Shown one piece after another: positions 43,124 through 50,914 of a stretch of DNA of 64,000 nucleotides. Source of the stretch: Pseudomonadota bacterium (GTDB taxonomy: Bacteria > Pseudomonadota > Gammaproteobacteria > Eutrophobiales > Eutrophobiaceae). The stretch's first letter is position 1; each line of letters opens with the position of its first letter. The DNA lies in NCBI GenBank assembly GCA_013112535.1, contig JABFGI010000002.1, positions 558,001 through 622,000 on the forward strand, in the 5' to 3' direction. Position numbers and translations under genes: made by a program. The notes under the pieces are model-generated. The model was not told where the DNA came from. It worked only from the letters and a program-made list of their open reading frames with translations, and did not search any database.

Positions 43124-43990
43124 CTATTGAGAATCACGTATTATTTTGAGTAAAGCATCGCCATGTCGACTAACCAGCTTCTCACTGACTTTATCTATTT
43201 TTAAAAACTCTGATTTATTTTCAAATGAGCCTTTTGCCATTTCTATCATGGCATGATCAGCGAGTATCCATTTTCGGGGCCTATTTCGCTCCCGCGCCGT
43301 TATTTCCCGCCAGGCAGCAAGTTGTTTGACGATGATCTGTTGCTTACCCTTTAGCCTTTTTGCAGCAAATATTTTTTTCCACATCGTTGCCGGGTCGGGC
43401 TGATAGGTTTCCGGTTTCGCCAGCTTATTGATTTGCGCATTAAAATCATGCAGGTTTTCCACTTTATTTATTTTTTCTTTAAAGACATCATAAATTTTAC
43501 CAAGATAGACGGCATCATCTACGGCATACCTTAATTGATCTTTTGATAACGGCCTTTTCTTCCAGTCTGTTCGTGCGTGTCCTTTATCAAGTTCTATCTC
43601 TAATACTTCCTTCACCAGGTTTCCGTAACCTATTCCTTGAGCATAACCAAATAATGGTGCAGCGATTTGAGTATCAAATAATGGCGTAGGAATAGAACCT
43701 TTAATATTAAATAATAATTCCAGATCCTGATGTGCAGAATGGAGAACCTTTATGATTGATTGCTGATATAGCAAATCATATAACGGTTCCATATTTTTAA
43801 TAGCCAAAGGATCGATAACAGCATGCGTTATTCCATTGGAAATTTGCACCAGACACAATTCAGGATAATAAGTACTGACCCGCTCAAACTCGGTATCAAC
43901 CGCTAGCCATGCAGCGTTACCTAGCTGATTACATAATTTTGATAATGATTCTTCATTATCGATTAGGGAAAAGCCTTCAGTCATATTCAA
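43124..43990 (-). CDS. rnd: Ribonuclease D
   Basis: The 288-residue protein has a DEDD exonuclease domain (about 1-195): AVDTEFERVSTYYPELCLVQI holds the first acidic pair, HSAHQDLELL the second, and LRYAVDDAVYL the last with its Tyr. A shorter HRDC-like region (about 205-285) follows. RNase D is usually near 370 residues, so one of the two HRDC domains is missing. It trims the 3' ends of stable RNAs. It lies 13 bp downstream of the esterase gene on the same strand. Confidence 0.93.
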   Translation of the reverse strand: MNMTEGFSLIDNEESLSKLCNQLGNAAWLAVDTEFERVSTYYPELCLVQISNGITHAVIDPLAIKNMEPLYDLLYQQSIIKVLHSAHQDLELLFNIKGSIPTPLFDTQIAAPLFGYAQGIGYGNLVKEVLEIELDKGHARTDWKKRPLSKDQLRYAVDDAVYLGKIYDVFKEKINKVENLHDFNAQINKLAKPETYQPDPATMWKKIFAAKRLKGKQQIIVKQLAAWREITARERNRPRKWILADHAMIEMAKGSFENKSEFLKIDKVSEKLVSRHGDALLKIIRDSQ

Positions 43991-44003
43991 GTATATTTAT
44001 TAT

Positions 44004-44624
44004 TTATAGTGCGCCTGATTTTTGTAATACCGAATAAATTGATTCTGCCATAAAACGGTAACCCTCTTTATTTGGATGCACAGAATCAGATTTAAGCGTT
44101 TTCTCCGACAGCACATCTAAAATTAAATTTTCTATGAAAACAGTTTCCGTTGATTCAGCAATTTCTTTGTAAGTTTCAAACGTAGATAGAAATATTCCGG
44201 GTTTAGGTACTCCGAGCAAAATAACGGGGATATTTTTTTCTTTCGCCAACTGAATCATTTTCCGAATATTGGACTCCATTTTTTTTGTACTTTGATTGCG
44301 TAAAAGATCATTACCGCCATGACACAGAATTAACAGATCAGGTTCATATTCTTCTAATGCTTCTGACAAACGCTTTAAGCCAATAGAAGATACTTCACCT
44401 GACACACCCGCATTAATTACTTTTTTTCCTGATAGACTTGCTAACACGGAGGGGTAGCTTTCGTTTTCCTTGGCGCCTTTACCATGCGTCAGACTATCAC
44501 CAAAAGCGAGGATAACAGCATCATTACCTAGTCTTGGTAATTCAGTTACAGAATCACCGCATGCAACGGACAATAAAAGTAGACAATTTAGTACTAAAAG
44601 CGGTAATTTCATAACAGGCTTCAT
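44004..44624 (-). CDS. SGNH/GDSL esterase lipoprotein (TesA-like)
   Basis: The 206-residue protein has a lipoprotein signal ending in LSVAC (Cys22). The SGNH blocks are AFGDSLTHGKG (Ser), GVSGE, CHGGNDLL (Asn) and DSVHPNKEG (Asp/His). It fits multifunctional acyl-hydrolases such as TesA/arylesterase, but with lipid anchoring instead of a cleaved signal. It is likely periplasmic on the outer or inner membrane. It precedes rnd by 13 bp and has a 255-bp AT-rich region upstream. Confidence 0.9.
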   Translation of the reverse strand: MKPVMKLPLLVLNCLLLLSVACGDSVTELPRLGNDAVILAFGDSLTHGKGAKENESYPSVLASLSGKKVINAGVSGEVSSIGLKRLSEALEEYEPDLLILCHGGNDLLRNQSTKKMESNIRKMIQLAKEKNIPVILLGVPKPGIFLSTFETYKEIAESTETVFIENLILDVLSEKTLKSDSVHPNKEGYRFMAESIYSVLQKSGAL

Positions 44625-44879
44625 AAGTTATTTTCTGTAAATCATTTACACTTCGAAGATCCAGACAATCCGAGTAATTATGTTTTTATTTAAACATAAA
44701 ACTACAAATCAAGCACTTATAAAAATATTCTTAAAATTATTGTCAGAATTAACGTCGGTTTACTTAAGAAAATGAATATTTTTCCGATAATTTAACTATT
44801 ATATAGGCTCTGTATCTGCTGAATGGCTCAAGATAAATAACTGAATGTTTTATATAAATAAGACAAGGGGACATTTACT

Positions 44880-45401
44880 ATGGAAGCAAATCTTTTCAAG
44901 GAACTTAACTTACCATTAGACAGGGATATTTTTCTACGAAATTTGCTCCGCGAATTAAGTGGTACTCTGGAAGAAGTTATCGGTAAGGAAGAAGCCTCCG
45001 GTTTTATAAGTATTGTTGGGCAACATATCGGTGAATGGATAAACGATGAATATAAAAATACACTTAAAACAGACTCTTTAAGTTTTGAACAAATTTGCAA
45101 TACGTTAGTCGATCTTAAACAACGAATTAATGGTGATTTTTATATCATTTCTGCGGATAAGGATAAAATAGTACTTGGTAACCGAAGTTGTCCTTTCGGC
45201 GATAAAGTAATAGACCGTTCTTCACTTTGTATGATGACGTCAAATGTATTTGGAACGATCACGGCAGAAAATAATGGCTACGCCAAAGTCGCTTTACACG
45301 AAACAATCGCAACAGGAAAACCGGAATGCCGAATTGTTGTGCATCTGACGAATAACGAAATTTCTGATGAAGATCAGGGAAGAGAATATTTTAAATCATA
45401 A
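44880..45401 (+). CDS. MetOD1-domain protein (methanogen output domain 1)
   Basis: The 173-residue protein carries the MetOD1 pattern: a helical start (LDRDIFLRNLLRELSGTLEE), NRSCPFGDKV, SSLCMMTSNVFGTI and a late KPECRIVVHL. The Cys residues in SCPFG, SLC and PEC could bind a ligand or metal. AAGGGGA precedes the ATG. It lies 21 bp upstream of the PAS-GGDEF-EAL gene, so a sensory input to cyclic-di-GMP turnover is likely. The ligand is unknown. Confidence 0.82.
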   Translation: MEANLFKELNLPLDRDIFLRNLLRELSGTLEEVIGKEEASGFISIVGQHIGEWINDEYKNTLKTDSLSFEQICNTLVDLKQRINGDFYIISADKDKIVLGNRSCPFGDKVIDRSSLCMMTSNVFGTITAENNGYAKVALHETIATGKPECRIVVHLTNNEISDEDQGREYFKS

Positions 45402-45422
45402 TAATTAACTTTTTCAGGGATT

Positions 45423-47549
45423 ATGCAACCTTCAGATTTTCAAATTTTTGCAGACGCTTTACCGGAAGCACTAATCCTGCTTTCAGGCGATGGAAGCGTA
45501 CTCTCTACAAATAAGTGTGCGAAGCGTTTTTTATCAAACCGTTTTAATAGTATTGAACAACTAAAATCGCTAAACGACCTTGTTAATAATGACCCTGAAG
45601 AAATAAAAAAATCACTTAGAGCCTGGTCACGAAGCCGAACACCTATCCCTGCTGTAATATCCTGGAAATCAGAGAAGGAATTTGTAGATTCAAACTGGCG
45701 TTGCCAGGCGTTTATGATTGAACCGGCTGTCAAAAATAATCCGGCACAATTAATAATCAGGTGTATCCCAGGCAGGGGGCAACTCAGTGAATTTACTCTC
45801 CTTAATGCTGAACTGGAAAAAACACAAAATACACTAAAAACATTATTAAATACTCGCGAAGCACTGGAAAAAGAACATGAACTGGCAACCGTCACTTTAA
45901 AATGTATCGGTGATGCTGTCATTACAACGGATAATATAGGCAATATTGAATCACTTAATCCTGTTGCCGAAGCATTAACAGGTTGGACCAATAAAGAGGC
46001 ACTCGGCAAACCTTCCTGTGAAATATTTAATATCATTAGTGAAATCACACGCGAACCTTCGCCGGATCCTATTCAACGTTCATTAAAAGAAAACATTATA
46101 ATCGAATTAGGTAATCATACGATTCTTATTTCAAAGGACGGTACAGAATATGTCATTGAAGATTCTGTCGCGCCTATTAGAAACAAGAATCATGAAATTA
46201 TTGGTACAGTACTTGTGTTTCATGACGTTACTGCTAAAAGACTGGCACTCCGACAACTTGAATACCTTGCATTGCATGACACATTAACAGGTCTAAATAA
46301 TAGACATTACTTTGAACAGGAACTATTTAAAGCCGTTGATCTGGCCAAACGTGGCACTTTAGTCTTTGCATTACTTTATATTGATCTGGATGAGTTCAAA
46401 GCTGTTAACGACACTGCCGGACATAGTGTTGGAGATAATTTGTTGACCGAAGTTTCCCAATTATTTTCTTCCCGACTTAGACGCGGAGATACATTAGCGA
46501 GATTGGGGGGAGATGAATTTGGCGTTCTCTTGCAGAATATAAATAAGGAGCAAATTGAAAAAACAGCTGAATCTTATAAACAGGCGTTAAATGATTTTCA
46601 ATTTACATGGAAAGACAAGATGTTTGATATTAATTCCAGTATTGGCGTCACGATTATTGACAATAATATTAATACCGCTGCTGAAGCCTTACGACAAGCA
46701 GATGTCGCCTGCTATGTTGCAAAACAAAAAGGACGAAACCGTTTACATATATATGCTCCGAAGGATGACAGGAAAGCCATGCAGCTTGGAGAAGTGAGCC
46801 TGATTTCTAAATTAAACAATGCATTAAAAAACGACTCTTTTATTCTTTATTTTCAACCGATAATTGATTCTAAAAACATCAAAACAAATTATTTTGAAGT
46901 TCTTCTACGCTTAAAAGACGATGACAGTATCATTACTCCTAATATATTTATTCCTGTTGCAGAACGTTATGCAATCATGCCAAAAATTGATAAATGGGTT
47001 GTTGTACAGGTCATTAAACTACTCGAACAAAAACAATATGCTAATTGTAAATTTTCTATTAATCTTTCCGGGGCATCATTTGAAGACGAAGACATCATTA
47101 CGTTTTTATCAAAAAAGATAAAAAATAATACAGCGCTTTCTGAGTCTATTAGCTTTGAAGTTACTGAAACAGCGGCAGTTACACATATAGAAGGTACTGC
47201 GGATTTTATGCATAGTTTACTTCCTTATGGTGTTAAATTTGCACTAGATGATTTTGGAACAGGCTTTAGTTCGTTTGCCTATTTAAAACACTTACCTGTC
47301 GATTTAATAAAAATTGATGGGGTATTTGTTAAGGATATTGCTCACGATCCAGCTGATCAGGCAATGGTAAGATCGATTAATAATATTGCTCATTCATTAA
47401 ACAAAAAGACAATTGCTGAATACGTAGAAAATGAAGAAATTCTTGATATTCTAAAAGATATAGGCATTGATTATTTTCAGGGTTATCACCTTGGAAAACC
47501 TGACACACTGGATAAACACCTGGTATTTGAAGAAGTTAAACTAGCTTAA
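45423..47549 (+). CDS. PAS-GGDEF-EAL cyclic-di-GMP enzyme
   Basis: The 708-residue soluble protein has an N-terminal PAS-like region (about 5-115), a coiled coil (120-155), a PAS domain (about 155-275), GGDEF (about 280-440) and EAL (about 455-705). The cyclase motif GGDEF is intact, with an RRGD inhibitory site. In the EAL part the motif reads EVLLR, and the other metal and catalytic elements (NLSG, EVTE, DDFGTG, Lys in DLIKID, QGYHLG) are present, so the phosphodiesterase may be active. It is co-transcribed with the MetOD1 gene. Confidence 0.94.
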   Translation: MQPSDFQIFADALPEALILLSGDGSVLSTNKCAKRFLSNRFNSIEQLKSLNDLVNNDPEEIKKSLRAWSRSRTPIPAVISWKSEKEFVDSNWRCQAFMIEPAVKNNPAQLIIRCIPGRGQLSEFTLLNAELEKTQNTLKTLLNTREALEKEHELATVTLKCIGDAVITTDNIGNIESLNPVAEALTGWTNKEALGKPSCEIFNIISEITREPSPDPIQRSLKENIIIELGNHTILISKDGTEYVIEDSVAPIRNKNHEIIGTVLVFHDVTAKRLALRQLEYLALHDTLTGLNNRHYFEQELFKAVDLAKRGTLVFALLYIDLDEFKAVNDTAGHSVGDNLLTEVSQLFSSRLRRGDTLARLGGDEFGVLLQNINKEQIEKTAESYKQALNDFQFTWKDKMFDINSSIGVTIIDNNINTAAEALRQADVACYVAKQKGRNRLHIYAPKDDRKAMQLGEVSLISKLNNALKNDSFILYFQPIIDSKNIKTNYFEVLLRLKDDDSIITPNIFIPVAERYAIMPKIDKWVVVQVIKLLEQKQYANCKFSINLSGASFEDEDIITFLSKKIKNNTALSESISFEVTETAAVTHIEGTADFMHSLLPYGVKFALDDFGTGFSSFAYLKHLPVDLIKIDGVFVKDIAHDPADQAMVRSINNIAHSLNKKTIAEYVENEEILDILKDIGIDYFQGYHLGKPDTLDKHLVFEEVKLA

Positions 47550-47593
47550 TCAGTAAAATATTATTATTTTATTAACTACTTTTATTTAAATTT

Positions 47594-48832
47594 TTAAGCT
47601 ATAGCAAGGCAGTTACGGCCATTCTGTTTTGCTTTATATAGTGCCTTATCTGCTGCCTTGAGTACGTCGTCTACTATAACGCGCTTTTCAATTGGCGCAG
47701 CAACACCGATACTGATTGTAACTGAAACTGTTTTGCCGGATCTTGCTTTACTCCTGCGACCGCGACGGCGTTTTGCTTCTTCAGTTGCTTTTGAACGATG
47801 TTTACTATCACGTAATTCCATTCGATAAGCTTCTATATCAGTACGCACTGCTTCCAGAAAAGGTTTACTGTATTCAATGTCCTTTCCTGAAAAAACAATA
47901 CAAAATTCTTCACCACCATAACGATAGGCTGTACCACCACCTTTTACTGCATCAATATGTCTGGCAACCATCTTTAAAACATCATCACCTACATCATGAC
48001 CATGCGTATCATTAAAGTTTTTAAAATGATCAACATCAGCCATTGCCAGAACATAACGTTTACCTAATCCCTTTAATCGCTCATTTAAAGCACGCCGACC
48101 AAGCAATCCGGTTAAATCATCCCTATAAGCCATGTCATGTGCACCGCGTAATAAACTGACAATCATACTGACACCGGCAAAGCTCAACATCACTACAGAT
48201 ATTCTTTGCAAGCTAAAATAAGCCAGCGTCACAAAACTAAATACGAGTGCCGATAACAATGCAGCAACGTATTCATCGTTGCTTTTACCTAAAAGGTAAA
48301 TTCCTGTTACGAATACTAAAAGGCAAAATATAGTAACGTTTAGCGACAATAAGTAATTATCAAAAGGACGAACATGAAAGTAGTTATTGATATTTGTAAC
48401 GATTGATACTTCCGGCAATATTTTAAAAACAAAGAACATAACAAGCAATAACAGTGGGACAATAGAAATTATTAATAGACCGTAGCGATTTCGCAGTCCT
48501 CTTTCGGGTAAAAAAAAGAAAAGAAACAGCATTAATGGCAGCAACAGACTAATGCTGGTATAGATAAATAGAGCGCGGGGCTCATTTAGTGACGTTTGCA
48601 ACTCCGTCTGAATAAAAAAAAAGGTAATAATTAAAACCAGAGAAACCGCGAACAAACGTGCGCGATTATAATTGATACATAACAACATTGCGATGCCTAG
48701 CGTGACATACGGCGCCCAGTCTAATAATTGCTGATATACCGGACTTAAACTGGCTGCTGGTTCTCGGATATATACTGCTATAAATAATAAAACAGCAACA
48801 GGTAACAACCTGCGCAACAAAACCAGAAACAT
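47594..48832 (-). CDS. Membrane diguanylate cyclase
   Basis: The 412-residue protein has about six to seven membrane segments (1-235) and then a GGDEF domain (about 240-412) with GGEEF intact. No RxxD stands at the inhibitory distance (KGGG instead), so product feedback may be missing. A basic insert (RRRGRRSKARSGK) lies within the GGDEF domain near residues 353-370, which is unusual. It stands alone, convergent with the PAS-GGDEF-EAL gene 44 bp away, giving two cyclases end to end. Confidence 0.92.
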   Translation of the reverse strand: MFLVLLRRLLPVAVLLFIAVYIREPAASLSPVYQQLLDWAPYVTLGIAMLLCINYNRARLFAVSLVLIITFFFIQTELQTSLNEPRALFIYTSISLLLPLMLFLFFFLPERGLRNRYGLLIISIVPLLLLVMFFVFKILPEVSIVTNINNYFHVRPFDNYLLSLNVTIFCLLVFVTGIYLLGKSNDEYVAALLSALVFSFVTLAYFSLQRISVVMLSFAGVSMIVSLLRGAHDMAYRDDLTGLLGRRALNERLKGLGKRYVLAMADVDHFKNFNDTHGHDVGDDVLKMVARHIDAVKGGGTAYRYGGEEFCIVFSGKDIEYSKPFLEAVRTDIEAYRMELRDSKHRSKATEEAKRRRGRRSKARSGKTVSVTISIGVAAPIEKRVIVDDVLKAADKALYKAKQNGRNCLAIA

Positions 48833-48861
48833 AAATGAACTTTCAGTATGAGTTAATCAAT

Positions 48862-49110
48862 TCACTCTTCTGCTTTCATTTCCATAATGGTTCTATCGTG
48901 TTCTTCCAGTTTTTCTTTATGTTTAGCAATTTGCTTTTCATATATATCAAGCTCCTGCTTCAACGATGTATTTTCTTCTTCAAGTCTTGTGATCTCTGCT
49001 TTTGCTTCTTCCAGCTTCATATCTTCAGCGCTAACTGAGAAAGACAAACCTAGTGTAATAACAGAAGCTAATATGCAGGAAGATATTTTAGTATTAATAT
49101 TTTTTTTCAT
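48862..49110 (-). CDS. Small exported coiled-coil protein
   Basis: The product is 82 residues from ATG 49110 (MKKNINTK), which gives a signal peptide ending near VSA. The mature part is almost all charged heptads (EEAKAEITRLEEENTSLK) and should form a single coiled coil in the periplasm. The reading frame extends 9 residues further up, into the HIT gene end; that part is not needed. It overlaps the HIT gene end by about 17 bp. No family is recognised. Confidence 0.7.
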   Translation of the reverse strand: MKKNINTKISSCILASVITLGLSFSVSAEDMKLEEAKAEITRLEEENTSLKQELDIYEKQIAKHKEKLEEHDRTIMEMKAEE

Positions 49111-49522
49111 AATCAAAATCCATAAACTCCAGTTCATTTAATTTTAACAAGACATCATTTAAAGCTGTTTCGGTGTAAACCTTTGCTGGCAATTTTCCCC
49201 AGATAGGTGCCGGCCAGGCTGCATCCGAATGATAACGCACAACGTGGTGTAAATGACACTGGGGAACGATATTTCCCAGTGCAGCGATGTTCATTTTATC
49301 ACCATTAAAGGCTTTCATTAGAAATTCTGCCAAAAAAGAAGATTCACGCAATAATTGAGTCTGATCTTCATTGGATAATTGGAAAATTTCACTAATTCCT
49401 TCCCGATCCGGCACCAGTATAAACCAGGGAAAATTTGCATCACGCATCAATAATAGATGCGACAAAGGAAATCGGCCAAGAACGACACAATCGTCAAGTA
49501 ATTGTGGATGAAGATCAGCCAT
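49094..49522 (-). CDS. HIT-family hydrolase
   Basis: The product is 142 residues from ATG 49522, the usual start for this subgroup (MADLHPQLLDDC). It has FPWFILVPDREG and the histidine element QCHLHHVVRYHSDAAW. The His pattern is HxHH, as I recall for this gammaproteobacterial subgroup, and not the fuller HxHxHxx. It should hydrolyse nucleoside phosphoramidates or dinucleotides. It overlaps the sprT stop by 8 bp, so the two genes are coupled. Confidence 0.87.
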   Translation of the reverse strand: MADLHPQLLDDCVVLGRFPLSHLLLMRDANFPWFILVPDREGISEIFQLSNEDQTQLLRESSFLAEFLMKAFNGDKMNIAALGNIVPQCHLHHVVRYHSDAAWPAPIWGKLPAKVYTETALNDVLLKLNELEFMDFDYEKKY

Positions 49523-50036
49523 TTTTTGAGGCCAATTCCTCATGACAATATCGGCAATGATACCTAACACCTTTTAAAATACGATTATGACGAATGCGTG
49601 TTAGCTCATGGGTACGGCAGCTACAATAATATTCAAAACGCCGATAAGTTCGACCTGGAAGGCCGCTTAAATCAAAATTACAGGTTACGCTGGCATCAGC
49701 ATTAAACAGACTCATAATACTTTTCCATTCTTCGCCATGCGGTTGTGTCTTACGTATGCCATATAAAACATCAACAATATAATGTGCTACTTCATGTGGA
49801 ACGGTGGTCGATATATTTTCAGAAAAATACCGGGCAAAGATATATGGATTATAACGTATCACCCGCCGGGATTTATTTACTTTATACATGCCCGCAGCCC
49901 TACCCTTTAAATCAAACATAACCGGAACAGGTCCAAACGAATGCCTTAATTCAACACTGGCCTGCTGGAGGCAGTCCTCTGTTGCAGAAATGATCTGTGT
50001 TTGCTGGTCTGATTCGAGAGGAATGATATTCAACAT
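49515..50036 (-). CDS. sprT: SprT-like zinc metalloprotease
   Basis: The 173-residue protein has the zinc motif HEVAH in TVPHEVAHYIVD (near residue 80) and a C-terminal zinc-ribbon with CSCRTHELTRIRHNR and YHCRYCHEEL. The layout matches the SprT family, related to Spartan proteases. The role in bacteria is poorly known. It is coupled to the HIT gene (8-bp overlap), and 179 bp separate it from the divergent hypothetical gene at 50216. Confidence 0.92.
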   Translation of the reverse strand: MLNIIPLESDQQTQIISATEDCLQQASVELRHSFGPVPVMFDLKGRAAGMYKVNKSRRVIRYNPYIFARYFSENISTTVPHEVAHYIVDVLYGIRKTQPHGEEWKSIMSLFNADASVTCNFDLSGLPGRTYRRFEYYCSCRTHELTRIRHNRILKGVRYHCRYCHEELASKNG

Positions 50037-50215
50037 TGAACTAACTTTGCCACATCAAGCTTTAAGCGGCAAACTGTTACCGTATAAATCTTTTTCTGCT
50101 GCCAAAAATAGCTAAATATATGACGATCAGCCCAATTTATTAAAATATCAAAACTGGTACATCGATTGCATTTGTAGAGACACATAACTACAACATTGAA
50201 TCTGGAAAAGTTAAT

Positions 50216-50914
50216 TTGAGCTCATCAATTCCACAAACTGGTATCGCCGCGCTTATTAATGCAAGTAATAATAAGCCAGCAGCGGCTGAAACCACGACAA
50301 GTATTTTTGGTGAGGACGGTTTTACCTTTGGCGATATCATAGACATCGTTAATCCCCTGCAACACATACCCATTGTCAGTCATATTTATAGAAAAATCAC
50401 CGGTGATACTATTGCGCCAGCAATGGAGATAGCTGGTGGTGCGCTATTTGGTGGTCCTATCGGTGCCATTGCATCTCTAGTCACGACGGCATACCAATCT
50501 TACTCTAAGGATAATTCTAATAGCACCGATCCCGATTCACCTTATGGATATAACGAAGCGACGGCGATTGCAAGCAATACACCTCAGCCATCATCAACAC
50601 CAATCAATGCTGATGATTATTCGCTAACAGCTAAACAAAATTCAAACAAGGCAGAGGATGTTAAAGCATCAATCATGTCCGGTAGTTTTATACTTAATTC
50701 AGAAAATATCAGAAATCATTATTCAACAAATAGTACAGGCAATATTCATGCAAGTATAAACACATTAAAAGACAAACCTGTTTATCAACCTGCAGATGGT
50801 ATTATTAATCTCGCTTATAAAAACACCAAAAGTTATACCGACATTGTGACATCGACAAACACCCGTGAAAAAACAATTGATATTGTAATTGGAGCAACAT
50901 CCGGAGCGGGTTAG
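50216..50914 (+). CDS. Hypothetical protein with conserved GGALFGGPIG core
   Basis: The 232-residue protein uses TTG 50216 (GGAAAAG upstream; no ATG fits). It is low in charge and Ser/Thr/Asn-rich. A conserved-looking block runs near residues 40-90 (VNPLQHIPIVSHIYRKITGD, then IAGGALFGGPIGAIAS), a pattern I recall from hypothetical proteins of several Proteobacteria. The rest looks disordered. No signal peptide is clear; the glycine-rich block could be membrane-associated. Its last 4 bp overlap the convergent ATPase gene. Function unknown. Confidence 0.65.
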   Translation: MSSSIPQTGIAALINASNNKPAAAETTTSIFGEDGFTFGDIIDIVNPLQHIPIVSHIYRKITGDTIAPAMEIAGGALFGGPIGAIASLVTTAYQSYSKDNSNSTDPDSPYGYNEATAIASNTPQPSSTPINADDYSLTAKQNSNKAEDVKASIMSGSFILNSENIRNHYSTNSTGNIHASINTLKDKPVYQPADGIINLAYKNTKSYTDIVTSTNTREKTIDIVIGATSGAG

